From Rhodococcus sp. IEGM 1379 (GTDB taxonomy: Bacteria > Actinomycetota > Actinomycetes > Mycobacteriales > Mycobacteriaceae): a stretch of DNA of 64,000 nt. Below, piece after piece: positions 27,018 through 37,686 of this stretch (the stretch's first letter is position 1; every line of letters starts with the position of its first letter). The position numbers and the translations under genes were made by a program. The stretch lies in NCBI RefSeq assembly GCF_030056815.1, contig NZ_JASHKR010000008.1:97529-161528 (forward strand), written 5' to 3'. The notes beneath the pieces are model-generated. The model was not told where the DNA came from. It ran no database searches and saw only the letters and a program-made list of their open reading frames with translations.

Positions 27018-27093
27018 CTTGAGCGCCCTCGGCTCAACTTCAAGTTGACTCACGGCCTCGGTCGGAGGCAAACTTGAGTGGAGGACGCTCACC
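27018..27093 (+). promoter_or_regulatory. HAIR operator region of dnaK
   Basis: HspR binds HAIR (CTTGAGT-N7-ACTCAAG). CTTGAGC-N7-GCTCAAC lies at 27018-27038, and a weaker half-match CTTGAGT-N7-GCTCACC at 27073-27093. A further 8-bp inverted repeat GGTTCGAG/CTCGAACC is at 27115-27138 in the 5' leader. Together they indicate HspR repression of the dnaK operon. Confidence 0.75.
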
Positions 27094-27168
27094 AAGCGAA
27101 AAGACTCGCGGTCAGGTTCGAGATCAAGCACTCGAACCGGACGGCCGCAGAACGAAAGGTAGGACACT

Positions 27169-29018
<1,850 letters not shown>

Positions 29019-29022
<4 letters not shown>

Positions 29023-29627
29023 CCTCGGACAACACCGAGAACAACCCGGTCGACCCCGAGACCGGTGCACAGGGAGGGGCGGCCGGTGAAGGCCGGCCGC
29101 CGCTCGACTCGGAAGACACAGGGGTAGTGCAGGAAGCGGAGGTCATTGTGGAAGAGGCTTCTGCCGCTGACCAATTGGCTGAGCGCACTGCGGATCTGCA
29201 GCGGTTGCAGGCGGAGTACACCAACTACCGTCGTCGCGTCGACCGCGACAAGCAGGCCAACATCGAGACCGCGAAGGCATCCGTGGTGGGTGCCCTCGTC
29301 CCGATCCTCGACGATTTGGATCGCGCTCGCGCACACGGTGACCTCGTCGAGGGACCGTTGCGGGCCGTCGCGGACAAGCTCAACGACACCCTCACCGGTC
29401 TGGGTTTGACCGTGTTCGGTGTCGAGGGTGACGCTTTTGATCCGGAATTGCACGAAGCCGTGCAACATGAAGGTGAAGGATCGGACCCGGTCTTGAGTGT
29501 GGTCATGCGTAAGGGCTACAAGTTCGGTGACCGCGTCCTGCGCCACGCGATGGTAGGCGTTGCAGATCGAGTGGGCGAGCAGCCCGCCGACGGCAGTGCT
29601 GCAGGCGCAGAAGAAGAATCAAAGTAA
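29019..29627 (+). CDS. grpE: Nucleotide exchange factor GrpE
   Basis: This 202-residue homodimeric exchange factor releases ADP from DnaK. It has an acidic disordered N-terminus (about 1-45), a long coiled-coil helix (about 46-85, [20 protein letters not shown]) and a C-terminal beta-domain with FDPELHEAV and [20 protein letters not shown]. The GTG start overlaps the dnaK stop, so translation is coupled. Length is usual. Confidence 0.96.
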
Positions 29628-29649
29628 CAGCGAGAGGAGGAGACGCCCA

Positions 29650-30816
29650 GTGAGTCAACGGGAGTGGATCGAGAAGGACTTCTACAAGGAGCTGGGCGTC
29701 TCGTCCACCGCTTCGGCCGACGAGATCAAGAAGGCGTATCGCAAGCTGGCCCGGGATCTGCATCCCGACGCCAATCCTGACGATTCGAAGGCCGAAGAGC
29801 GCTTCAAGGCGGTCAGTGAAGCGAACACCATTCTGTCGGATCCCGAGAAGCGCAAGGAATACGACGAAGCTCGAAGGCTCTTTGCCAGTGGTGGTTTCGG
29901 CCCCCGCGGGCAGGGCGGCGGCGGATTCAACTCCGGCGGCGGAGGCTTCGATGTCAGCGACCTGTTCGGCGGAGGCGCCGGTGGGCAGGACTCGGGTCTC
30001 GGCGATATCTTCGGCGGACTGTTCAACCGTGGCGGTCAGCGAACCGCTTCGCCGAACCGTCCGCGCCGGGGCAAGGACCTCGAAACCGAAACCACTCTCG
30101 GGTTCCGCGAAGCGGCACTCGGCGAAACGGTTCCGCTGAGGATTACCAGCCCCGCATCATGCACAACCTGCCACGGTAGTGGCGCAAAGCCAGGCACCAG
30201 TCCGCGAGTGTGCCCGCACTGCAACGGAACCGGTGTCATCAACCGCAACCAGGGTGCCTTCGGATTCAGCGAGCCGTGCGACGATTGCCGGGGTACCGGC
30301 TCGATCATCGACTCGCCGTGCGACGACTGCCATGGCAGTGGTGTCACAAACCGCACCCGCACCATCACGGTGCGTGTCCCGGCCGGCGTCAGCGACGGGT
30401 CGAAGATCAGGCTCAAGGGTAAGGGTGAAGCGGGACTCCGCGGCGCCCCGGCCGGCGACCTCTTCGTCAACATCCGGGTACGTCCCGACTCTGTATTCGG
30501 GCGCAACGGCGACGACCTGACTGTGACGGTTCCGGTGAGCTACGGCGAACTGGTTCTCGGTACCACTCTCTCGGTTCCGACGTTGGAAGGTCGTGTCGGA
30601 GTGAAGATTCCGGCGGGAACTGTCGACGGACGCGTCCTGCGAGTACGGGGACGCGGTATCCCGAAGCGGCCCGAAGGCGCCGGCGATCTACTGGTCACTG
30701 TGAAGGTGTCGGTTCCGCAGAATCTGGACGATGCCGCGATCGAAGCGCTCGAGACCTATCTCGAAGCAGAGAAGGCGAGCGGATTCGATCCACGGGCCGG
30801 GTGGGCCGGTGTGTGA
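29650..30816 (+). CDS. dnaJ: Co-chaperone DnaJ
   Basis: This 388-residue type A J-protein delivers unfolded substrates and stimulates DnaK ATPase. Order: J-domain with the essential HPD ([10 protein letters not shown], about 35-44), a Gly/Phe-rich linker (about 80-140), and four zinc repeats [24 protein letters not shown] and CDDCHGSG (about 175-235). The C-terminal peptide-binding domain follows. The start is GTG 29650, 22 bp after grpE and behind GGAGGAG; an open frame from 29560 is not used. The TGA overlaps the hspR ATG by one base. Confidence 0.96.
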   Translation: MSQREWIEKDFYKELGVSSTASADEIKKAYRKLARDLHPDANPDDSKAEERFKAVSEANTILSDPEKRKEYDEARRLFASGGFGPRGQGGGGFNSGGGGFDVSDLFGGGAGGQDSGLGDIFGGLFNRGGQRTASPNRPRRGKDLETETTLGFREAALGETVPLRITSPASCTTCHGSGAKPGTSPRVCPHCNGTGVINRNQGAFGFSEPCDDCRGTGSIIDSPCDDCHGSGVTNRTRTITVRVPAGVSDGSKIRLKGKGEAGLRGAPAGDLFVNIRVRPDSVFGRNGDDLTVTVPVSYGELVLGTTLSVPTLEGRVGVKIPAGTVDGRVLRVRGRGIPKRPEGAGDLLVTVKVSVPQNLDDAAIEALETYLEAEKASGFDPRAGWAGV

Positions 30817-31223
30817 TGACCGAACGTCCGAAGAATCAACGAGACGTATCGCTCGATCCTGACGCTCAGATTTTCGTGATTTCGGTGGCAGCCGAACTGG
30901 CGGGCATGCATGCGCAGACTCTGCGCAACTACGACCGCCTCGGTTTGGTGACGCCGCATCGCACTACCGGTGGCGGACGCCGCTACTCGCCGAGAGATGT
31001 TGCACTTCTCCGTGAGGTACAGCGACTTTCCCAGGACGAGGGTGTCAACCTCGCCGGTATCAAGCGGATCATCGAACTGACCAATCAGGTTGAGGCGCTC
31101 CAGCATCGGGTACGGGAACTGGCGGAAGAGATAGCCACGGTTCATGCGGGCTATCGCCGTGAACTCGTCCCCATCCCGCGCAACAATGCGCTGGTGGTGT
31201 GGAAGCCTCGCAATCAGCGGTAA
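30816..31223 (+). CDS. hspR: Heat-shock repressor HspR (MerR family)
   Basis: This 135-residue MerR-type repressor binds HAIR operators, with DnaK as co-repressor in known systems. The winged helix region reads SVAAELAGMHAQTLRNYDRL then GGGRRYSPRDVALLREVQRL (about 20-65), followed by a short helical dimerisation region and a basic tail. ATG 30816 overlaps the dnaJ stop (TGATG). Its predicted targets in this window are its own operon (27018) and clpB (63045). Confidence 0.95.
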   Translation: MTERPKNQRDVSLDPDAQIFVISVAAELAGMHAQTLRNYDRLGLVTPHRTTGGGRRYSPRDVALLREVQRLSQDEGVNLAGIKRIIELTNQVEALQHRVRELAEEIATVHAGYRRELVPIPRNNALVVWKPRNQR

Positions 31224-31237
31224 CGCTTCAACGTACA

Positions 31238-31287
31238 ACGGTCCGGTGCCCTTTCGAATCATGTGATTCGAAAGGGCACCGGACCGT
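31238..31287 (+). terminator. Strong terminator of the dnaK operon
   Basis: A perfect 24-bp stem (31238-31261 with 31264-31287, ACGGTCCGGTGCCC at the base, 2-nt loop) lies 14 bp after the hspR stop and is followed by CTTGTTTG. It would also stop minus-strand reading from elsewhere. Confidence 0.9.
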
Positions 31288-31308
31288 CTTGTTTGTATGC
31301 CAGGTGCT

Positions 31309-31506
31309 CTAGCCGTGGGAGATGCCGTTGATGAATGCGAGCGATCCGCTGGCAATCAGTGCGGGTATCGCGGTCAACGATCCGAGCGACGTCTCCAGTA
31401 TCGGAGTATCGCTACCCGTCTGCACGAACTCCACGTAAACCCTTACTACATTGCCAATTCCGGCAACGAGCTTTGAAATCATGTCGATCGAACCCATCGA
31501 ACCCAT
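31309..31506 (-). CDS. Small amphipathic/hydrophobic protein
   Basis: This 65-residue protein starts MGSMGSIDMISKLVAGIG and continues with moderately hydrophobic, helical stretches to SGSLAFINGISHG. AAGAGAG lies just upstream of ATG 31506; a longer form from ATG 31524 lacks such a site. There is no cleavable signal peptide. Size and character recall the short helical cell-wall channel proteins of Corynebacteriales (PorA/PorH type), but no specific similarity can be shown. It sits alone between the dnaK terminator and the ABC-transporter promoter. Confidence 0.45.
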   Translation of the reverse strand: MGSMGSIDMISKLVAGIGNVVRVYVEFVQTGSDTPILETSLGSLTAIPALIASGSLAFINGISHG

Positions 31507-31707
31507 TGAGCGCTCTCTTTTCATATTGAAGAAGACGGACTGGCTGGTTTGTCGCAATCGAATCACCGACTGTTACATGGTGATGAACGTGTGGCGAGAC
31601 GCGTACCGATTGCTCGTTTGACGTTATTCAGATCACACAATATGCTCCAAACCTAGCAACCGCTTGATTGATCTTCGAGCGCTTGCTTGGTTTGTCGATA
31701 CAAAAAT

Positions 31708-31756
31708 CCGGTATCTCTACCGGTCAACCAATCTCACGTCAGGTGTTCGCCTGACG
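31708..31756 (+). promoter_or_regulatory. Two inverted repeats before the ABC transporter operon
   Basis: CCGGTA-TCTC-TACCGG (31708-31723) and CGTCAGG-TGTTCG-CCTGACG (31737-31756) lie 34 to 82 bp upstream of the lipoprotein start. They are placed where an operator or leader hairpin would act. The rest of 31567-31789 shows no gene. Confidence 0.5.
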
Positions 31757-31789
31757 TTCGGTGCATATGTGTGTTCTAGGAGTACTGAC

Positions 31790-33004
31790 ATGAATCGTCG
31801 GCCCATTCTGCTTGCGGCAGTAGCAGTCACGGCTCTGGCCCTCACCGGGTGTAGCGGCAGTACCGACTCCGAAGCCGGAGCAGACGCGCCCTACCGAGTG
31901 CTGCTCACCGGTGGTCTCAGCGCGCAAGGCGCCCTCGCTGCAAACTCGCAGACGGCGTCGCTTGCGACCAAAGCCGGTGTACAGGTGCAGAACGCGGCCG
32001 GTGGAATCGGTGGGCGTCAGATCGAACTGACGACCGTCGAGGATGCGGGCGACGCCACTATCGCCGTCACCAAGTTGCGCGAAGCTATCAACTCCGGCAA
32101 GAAGCCTGATCTCTACCTCAACTCGGGTCCGTCCTCAATCGCCGCTGCCGTTCTGCCGATTCTCAAGCAGAACAACATCTTGTCGATGAGCCTGTCACCC
32201 GCTCCGGATTCGACGGATCCGGCTAAGTTCCCGCTCAACTTCGATTTGGCGCCGGGTTCGACGGATACTGCACGCGGCATTTCCGAATACGCAAAGTCCA
32301 AGGGCTACAGCAACGTCGGAGTACTGCACGGCAGCACTGCCTACGGTGAACTATTCGGTGCGCAGATGACCAAGGAACTCGAAAAGGTCGGTGTCAAGGC
32401 GGCTGGAAATGAAGAATACGACGCCGCCGCACTCGACATGACGGCGCAGTTGCAGGCGCTCAAGAACTCGGGCGCCACGGCACTTGCCCTCGATGCCTAC
32501 GGCGCACCCCTGGGGTATGTGCTGCAGAGCCTCGAACGTCTCGGTTGGGACGTGCCGTTGATCGGAAACACGTCGGTGTCCGCGACCAGCCTGATCGCCA
32601 ACGATCCGCCGGCCGGTGTGCTCGGTACTGCTCAGGTCAAAAACCTTGTGACGCAGGTATTCACCAGCACGGTGTTCGATCCGAACAATGCCCCCGTCAA
32701 CACGATGGTGAACACGATGGCATCGCTGGGTTCGATCCCGTCGACGCTGATTCTCGCGGACAACTACGACGCTTTCCCGTTGGTTGCGGCAGCTGTCGAG
32801 AAGGTCGGTAGCTCAACCGATCCGAAGAAGTTGGCGCAAGCGCTCGAAACCGAAGAGGTCCAGAAGAATGCGAAGACTGCCTTCCTCTCGCGTTACAACT
32901 TCAGCGCGGACAGTCACGGCCCGAATCCGGATACCAGTGAGCTGAAGTTCATCAGCCCGACGAAGATCGTCAACGGCCAGTTCGGAAACCCGGCTGCCTC
33001 ATGA
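31790..33004 (+). CDS. ABC transporter substrate-binding lipoprotein (LivK-like)
   Basis: This 404-residue periplasmic-binding-type lipoprotein catches the substrate for the importer encoded next. The signal MNRRPILLAAVAVTALALTG is followed by lipobox Cys21 (LTGC). A type I Leu/Ile/Val-binding fold begins YRVLLTGGLSAQGALAANSQ, with IGGRQIELTTVEDAGDA near residue 75. Substrate could be a branched-chain amino acid, an amide or another organic acid. ATG 31790 has TAGGAG 7 bp upstream; the open frame from 31664 is not used. It overlaps livH by 4 bp. Confidence 0.88.
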   Translation: MNRRPILLAAVAVTALALTGCSGSTDSEAGADAPYRVLLTGGLSAQGALAANSQTASLATKAGVQVQNAAGGIGGRQIELTTVEDAGDATIAVTKLREAINSGKKPDLYLNSGPSSIAAAVLPILKQNNILSMSLSPAPDSTDPAKFPLNFDLAPGSTDTARGISEYAKSKGYSNVGVLHGSTAYGELFGAQMTKELEKVGVKAAGNEEYDAAALDMTAQLQALKNSGATALALDAYGAPLGYVLQSLERLGWDVPLIGNTSVSATSLIANDPPAGVLGTAQVKNLVTQVFTSTVFDPNNAPVNTMVNTMASLGSIPSTLILADNYDAFPLVAAAVEKVGSSTDPKKLAQALETEEVQKNAKTAFLSRYNFSADSHGPNPDTSELKFISPTKIVNGQFGNPAAS

Positions 33005-33858
33005 CCATTCTGTGGTCCGGTCTGGCACTTGGCGCGGTCTACGTGCTGGTCGCCATCGGGTACAACATAGTTTTCGTTTCCTCCAACACCTTCAACTTCG
33101 CTCAAGCTCAGCTGATGATGGTGGGCACGTTTGTTGCCTACACCGGTTTGGTCACCCTGAAACTACCGGTTCTCGTGGTGGCGGTGATGGCAACCGTCAC
33201 GGTGATGCTGCTGGCCTCGATCGAGGAGATAGTTGCCATCCGGCCGGTGGCCGATCATCAAAATCAGTTGGTCACGACTATGGGCGTGGCGACGCTCCTC
33301 AACGGCGCAACTCAGTTGATCTGGGGTAGTGAGCCACTGACCGTTCCCTTCTTCGGGTCGAACGATCCGATCACGTTGCTCGGTGGACGTGCATACCCGG
33401 TCGAGATAGCCCTACTGGTTACCGCGATCGCACTGGTTATCGGGTTGAGCTACGTATCGAAGAAGACCATGACCGGCTTGGCATTGATCGGTATTTCCGA
33501 GGATCGCGAAGCGGCGATGCTCCGTGGTGTCAATGTCCGTCGACTCGCGTTGGGCGCCTTCGCGTTCTCCGGTGCTTTGGCCGGTGTTCTGGGACTCTTT
33601 GTGGGGCCCAAGACATTTGCCGTTGCAACGCTGGGCGCGGCATTGGCGCTCAAGGGTTTCGTTGCATTGGCGATCGGCGGATTCGGTTCTCTTCCCGGCG
33701 CTTTGATCGGCGGACTTACGGTCGGTCTCGTCGAGTCGTTCACCGCGCTCTATCTCGGAAGTCAGTACAGCAACATTGCGGTATTCACGGTCCTCATCAT
33801 CGTTCTGATGGTCAAACCTGCCGGACTGTTCGGCAACGTACGAGAACGGGTGGTGTGA
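33001..33858 (+). CDS. livH: ABC transporter permease, LivH-like
   Basis: This 285-residue inner-membrane permease has about eight hydrophobic segments. It has the family-typical GYNIVFVSSNTFNFAQAQLM near residue 22 and the EAA-like loop SEDREAAMLRGVNVRRLAL (starting about residue 165). ATGA overlap with the binding-protein gene couples translation. The next gene starts one base after its stop. Together these encode a HAAT-family importer. Confidence 0.88.
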   Translation: MTILWSGLALGAVYVLVAIGYNIVFVSSNTFNFAQAQLMMVGTFVAYTGLVTLKLPVLVVAVMATVTVMLLASIEEIVAIRPVADHQNQLVTTMGVATLLNGATQLIWGSEPLTVPFFGSNDPITLLGGRAYPVEIALLVTAIALVIGLSYVSKKTMTGLALIGISEDREAAMLRGVNVRRLALGAFAFSGALAGVLGLFVGPKTFAVATLGAALALKGFVALAIGGFGSLPGALIGGLTVGLVESFTALYLGSQYSNIAVFTVLIIVLMVKPAGLFGNVRERVV

Positions 33859-33859
33859 C

Positions 33860-35704
33860 ATGGTGACACTGTGGCGGAATTTCCGTTCCCTTCCGAGTTG
33901 GATCATCCCGCTGGTCCTCGGTGTGGTGATCATGTTGCTGCCGACTCTCGGGCTCGACCTGTCCACGTCCCGTCAGATTCAGTTGGCCTGCATCCTTGCG
34001 CTGGTCGTCAGCGGTCTGAACCTCAGCCTCGGATTTGCCGGCGAACTGGCACTCGGCCAGGCGGCGATGTATGCAGCCGGCGCGTACACGGCGGGCTTGA
34101 TGTCGCAGGCCGGCCACACCGATATCCTGTTGCAGCTTGCTGCTTCGGGTGCGGTGGCCCTGGCAGTCGGCATCCTCACCGGCGTTCCCGGTCTGCGACT
34201 GGGCAACTGGTCCTTGGCCATGACATCGTTCTTCCTGGTGCTGCTCGTGCCGGACGTGCTGGCAATTTTCGGCGGCAAGACGGGTGGGCGTAACGGCCTG
34301 ACCGGAATGGAACCGCCGACGCTGTTCGGATCCGAACTCGACACTGGGCAGTACTACATCGTTGTTGTCGTCGTGACCATCCTCTGGTTCGTCGTCATGC
34401 GTAACCTGGTGGTATCGCGTCACGGAATCGCGTTCCGCACGCTCAAGCAGTCGCCGGTTCTGGCGTCGTCGCAGGGTGTTTCGGTGTTCCGGATGAAGCT
34501 GCTGGGGTACGCGATCGGTGCGTTCCCGGCCGGTCTCGCGGGAGCATTATTCGCAAACACCGACCTCTTCATTTCGCCGGAGGCCTTCGGATTTACCTTT
34601 GCCACAGCAGTTCTGGCGGCTTCGATCCTGGGCGGTGCTGCGAGTGTCTACGGCGCGGTGGTCGGTGCGGCGATCATGCAGCTCGGACCCAACCAGTCGA
34701 CGGCGTTTCAGGAGTATTCGCTTATCTTCTACGGCGGTTTCCTCATCGTCGGTGGCGTTCTACTCTCGGGTGGTTTGACCAAGGTCGGTCGAACATTGGT
34801 GGCCAAACTTGATCGCAAGGCAGGGCTCGGCGTTGTCGTCGTGAAGGAAAGGGGCCGGGCTACAACAGAACTCGCTCCGATCAAGGGCGCGACCCTCGTC
34901 GTGGACAATGTGTCCAAGGCATTCGGTGGAAACCAGGCTCTGAACGCGGCAACTCTGACGGCAGAAGCCGGCAAGGTTACCGCGCTGATCGGACCCAACG
35001 GTTCGGGCAAGACGACGATGCTCAACATGATCTGCGGGTTCTATACCGCCGATACCGGAGTCATCCGGATCGGTGACACGGTTGTGTCGCAGTCGTCTCC
35101 GCACAAGGTGGCGCGTGTGGGTGTGGCGCGTACGTTCCAGACTCCGACGATTCCCGAGAACATCACAGTTCTGGAAGCTGTTGCATCAGGACGATATTCG
35201 GTTCACCGGGCTTCGATGGCCTCGGCTGTTCTGCGGCTGCCCAGCTTCCGTAAGGTGGCGAAGGCTGACATCGTCGAGGCCGAGCGAGTTCTCGAACTGG
35301 TCGGAATGTCGCACCTGCGCAACGAAATTGCGACGTCATTGCCCCTGGGGATGCGTCGTATGCTCGAAGTTGCGCGAGCGATCGTCGCCGAACCCCGAGT
35401 GGTTCTCTTCGACGAGGTGGCATCGGGACTGGACGAGGACGAACTTGAACGTCTCGCAGATCTCATCAGAGTTCTCCGTGACGCTGGCGCAACAGTGGTG
35501 TTGGTAGAGCACAACTTCCGGCTCGTTCTCTCCTTGGCGGACGAGATCGTGGTTCTAGCTCAAGGTCAGGTCATTGCCACGGGCGATGCGGCGACGATCG
35601 AGCGTCATCCCCGCGTTCTGAGTGAGTATCTCGGCGTGAAGGCCGGCGACGAGGATATTCTCCTCGGCGACATCGGTGTGGCAGAGATCAGTGAGGTGAA
35701 GTGA
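33860..35704 (+). CDS. Fused ABC permease-ATPase (LivM-LivG)
   Basis: This 614-residue fusion has a LivM-like permease (about 1-320, with LGFAGELALGQAAMYAAGAY) joined to a LivG-like ATPase (about 340-614). ATPase motifs: Walker A GPNGSGKT (about 376-383), signature-like SLPLGMRRMLEVARAI, Walker B RVVLFDEVASGLD and the switch His in VLVEHNF. Most systems encode these as two proteins, so the fusion fixes one subunit ratio. It has the ABC-signature variant LPLGMRR instead of LSGGQ, which is usual for LivG (LPYGxQR). Overlaps livF by one base. Confidence 0.88.
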   Translation: MVTLWRNFRSLPSWIIPLVLGVVIMLLPTLGLDLSTSRQIQLACILALVVSGLNLSLGFAGELALGQAAMYAAGAYTAGLMSQAGHTDILLQLAASGAVALAVGILTGVPGLRLGNWSLAMTSFFLVLLVPDVLAIFGGKTGGRNGLTGMEPPTLFGSELDTGQYYIVVVVVTILWFVVMRNLVVSRHGIAFRTLKQSPVLASSQGVSVFRMKLLGYAIGAFPAGLAGALFANTDLFISPEAFGFTFATAVLAASILGGAASVYGAVVGAAIMQLGPNQSTAFQEYSLIFYGGFLIVGGVLLSGGLTKVGRTLVAKLDRKAGLGVVVVKERGRATTELAPIKGATLVVDNVSKAFGGNQALNAATLTAEAGKVTALIGPNGSGKTTMLNMICGFYTADTGVIRIGDTVVSQSSPHKVARVGVARTFQTPTIPENITVLEAVASGRYSVHRASMASAVLRLPSFRKVAKADIVEAERVLELVGMSHLRNEIATSLPLGMRRMLEVARAIVAEPRVVLFDEVASGLDEDELERLADLIRVLRDAGATVVLVEHNFRLVLSLADEIVVLAQGQVIATGDAATIERHPRVLSEYLGVKAGDEDILLGDIGVAEISEVK

Positions 35705-36423
35705 TGGAACCGATTCTCAAGGTCCGGAATCTGCAAACCGGATACGGCGATCTCAGGGTCGTCTGGGACGTGTCCTTCGACGTGTACCCGGGCCAGGTCA
35801 CCGCATTGCTCGGGCGCAACGGCGCCGGTAAGACGAGTACCTTGCGTGCACTGTCCGGACTCAACAAGGTGGCGTCGGGGACCGTCGAGATGGACGGCGC
35901 TGACATCACCGGAATACCGCCACACAAGCGGGTGCGTCAGGGAATGGCGTATGTCCAGGAAGGGAAGCGGGTCTTCCACAAGCAGACCGTCGAGCAGAAT
36001 CTCCTGCTCGGTGGGTACACCCGGAAAGTCAAGCGCGCGGAACTCATGGAGTCGGTGGAGTCCATGTACGAGATGTTCCCGATCCTGGGGGAGAAGCGGG
36101 CTCTGCCGGCAGGTTCCATGTCCGGTGGCCAGCAGCAGATGCTGGCGATCGGTGCAGCCCTGATGGCGCAACCACGACTTCTTCTGCTGGACGAGCCTTC
36201 GGGCGGTCTGGCTCCCGTGATCGTCGGCGAGGTGATGGATCGCGTGCAGCAACTCAAGGAGACGGGGCTCGCGGTCCTGCTCGTAGAACAGGCCGTCGAG
36301 GCAGCGATGAGCGTCGCTGATCACGTGACGGTCCTCGACATCGGCAAGGTGGTTCTGGACGCCGACGCCAAGGATATCGACGATCTTGCAGTGCTCAAGG
36401 ACGCGTACTTCGGCCGAGTCTAA
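35704..36423 (+). CDS. livF: ABC transporter ATP-binding protein, LivF-like
   Basis: This 239-residue ATPase is the second nucleotide-binding subunit of the importer. Walker A is GRNGAGKT (about 37-44), the signature is MSGGQQQMLAIGAALM, Walker B is LLLDEPSGGL, and the switch is VLLVEQAV. ATG 35704 overlaps the preceding stop (TGATG); a GTG at 35701 would give one extra residue. It is the last gene before a strong bidirectional hairpin. Confidence 0.9.
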   Translation: MEPILKVRNLQTGYGDLRVVWDVSFDVYPGQVTALLGRNGAGKTSTLRALSGLNKVASGTVEMDGADITGIPPHKRVRQGMAYVQEGKRVFHKQTVEQNLLLGGYTRKVKRAELMESVESMYEMFPILGEKRALPAGSMSGGQQQMLAIGAALMAQPRLLLLDEPSGGLAPVIVGEVMDRVQQLKETGLAVLLVEQAVEAAMSVADHVTVLDIGKVVLDADAKDIDDLAVLKDAYFGRV

Positions 36424-36451
36424 CCGGTTTCTACCTGGCGCGCTGCAACTT

Positions 36452-36487
36452 CCACGGCCCGGCATCCAATCGGATGTCGGGCCGTGG
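36452..36487. terminator. Bidirectional hairpin between livF and a convergent gene
   Basis: CCACGGCCCGGCATCC (36452-36467) pairs with GGATGTCGGGCCGTGG (36472-36487) with one G-U pair and a 4-nt loop. It lies 29 bp past livF and 18 bp past the convergent minus-strand stop. No long T-run is visible on either side. Confidence 0.7.
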
Positions 36488-36504
36488 GCCGTAGCGATGC
36501 ACGT

Positions 36505-36966
36505 TCAGTTGGCAGTGAAGACGTCGTACGACGCGTTCATCGTGGGATAACCGGTGGACATGTAGTTCGTGAGGATGATGTGGGTGGGGTCGCCGATGAT
36601 GCGGGTTCCGTCGAGGGTGGGGTTGCCGGCGTAGTTGTTGGCAGCCATGACGGTTTGCACTCCGTCGGCCACGTTGTAGGTGACGTCGACGCCGATGCCC
36701 CGCGGATCGCTGCTGTACGCGGTCACGATTTCGGTGGTGTGCGGCACGAGGTACGAACGGGGGCCGTTGATCCACTCGCCGTAGGGGTTGGATGCGCTGT
36801 CCAGGAGCATGGGATTGTCAGTGTTATTGGTGATCGTCATGGCGACAGTGGGGCCGTCGGTGGGCATGGTCCCGGCGTTGGCAATGGTGGCGGTTCCGAG
36901 TGCAGAGCCGCCGACTGCGAAGGCGATTGCGGTGATTGCTGCAATGCGAGTGGAATTGGTACGCAT
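36505..36966 (-). CDS. Secreted small protein, paralogue of 37687-38067
   Basis: This 153-residue protein has a signal peptide (MRTNSTRIAAITAIAFAVGG, cleavage near TIANAG). The mature domain is rich in Asn, Thr and Tyr and probably all-beta. It shares SNPxGxWI, a PxxYxLP-like segment, VDVTYNVADG and the ending TGYPTMNASYDVF with the protein at 37687-38067 (SNPNGRWI, VLTYRAQDG, SGYPSLNVAYVLV). ATG 36966 follows AGGAG; the leaders of both genes share CAGGAGCAA. No characterised family is recognised; a small lectin- or cytolysin-like beta fold is conceivable but unproven. Confidence 0.7.
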   Translation of the reverse strand: MRTNSTRIAAITAIAFAVGGSALGTATIANAGTMPTDGPTVAMTITNNTDNPMLLDSASNPYGEWINGPRSYLVPHTTEIVTAYSSDPRGIGVDVTYNVADGVQTVMAANNYAGNPTLDGTRIIGDPTHIILTNYMSTGYPTMNASYDVFTAN

Positions 36967-37019
36967 GACGGTTGCTCCTGAGGGTGTCGGAAAAGATGTT
37001 GGTTGTGGGAAAGTGAGCA

Positions 37020-37679
37020 ATGCGAGAAGGCTCGAAGTTGCAAGCCGGCAAGGTGTCGGTGGTGGTCGGTGACGACCACCCACTGTTTCGTGAGGGCGTT
37101 GTCCGGGCCCTCTCCGGGAACGAGAGCATCGACGTCGTCGGTGAGGCCGACGACGGTGCTCAGTCTCTGGCTTTGATCCGCGAACTGAAGCCTCAGATAG
37201 CGCTACTTGATTTCCGGATGCCGATTCTGGACGGAACGCAGGTAGCAGCAGCGGTGACTCGGGACCAACTTCCGACACGCGTGTTGCTTTTAAGTGCTCA
37301 CGACGAGGCGTCGGTTGTCTATCAGGCGTTGCAGGCGGGAGCTTGCGGGTTTCTGCCCAAGGAATCCACTCGGGCGGAGATCGTGAGTGCGGTACTCGAT
37401 TGCGCCGCGGGTCGAGATGTCTTGCCGCCCAGTGTAGCTGCGAGTTTAGTGGGGGAGGTACGTCGGCGAAGCGAACCTTCGGGGCCGACGCTCAGTGCCA
37501 GAGAACGCGAGGTGCTGGGGCTGATTGCCCAGGGCGCCAGCATTCCGGCAATTGCAGGGCAGTTGTTCCTGGCTCCGTCCACTGTCAAGACCCACGTGCA
37601 GCGCCTCTACGAGAAACTCGGAGTCAATGATCGCGGCGCTGCCGTCGCTGCCGCGATGCGGCAGGGTCTGCTGGAGTGA
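37020..37679 (+). CDS. Orphan NarL/FixJ-type response regulator
   Basis: This 219-residue response regulator has a receiver domain (about 12-130) with acidic DD18-19, phospho-acceptor Asp64 in LLDFRMP, Ser/Thr in LLLSAHD and Lys in FLPKES. A LuxR-type helix-turn-helix follows (about 150-210: LSAREREVLGLIAQGASIPA, then STVKTHVQRLYEKLG). No histidine kinase gene is adjacent. It lies between two paralogous small-protein genes on the other strand and diverges from the secreted one with a gap of only 53 bp. It probably regulates one or both, which is inference. Confidence 0.88.
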   Translation: MREGSKLQAGKVSVVVGDDHPLFREGVVRALSGNESIDVVGEADDGAQSLALIRELKPQIALLDFRMPILDGTQVAAAVTRDQLPTRVLLLSAHDEASVVYQALQAGACGFLPKESTRAEIVSAVLDCAAGRDVLPPSVAASLVGEVRRRSEPSGPTLSAREREVLGLIAQGASIPAIAGQLFLAPSTVKTHVQRLYEKLGVNDRGAAVAAAMRQGLLE

Positions 37680-37686
37680 TCTGGAG

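Noticed and set aside
27073..27093. Second full HAIR site before dnaK
   Set aside because: Only the left arm CTTGAGT is good; the right arm GCTCACC matches four of seven bases, so it is listed only as a weak half-site.
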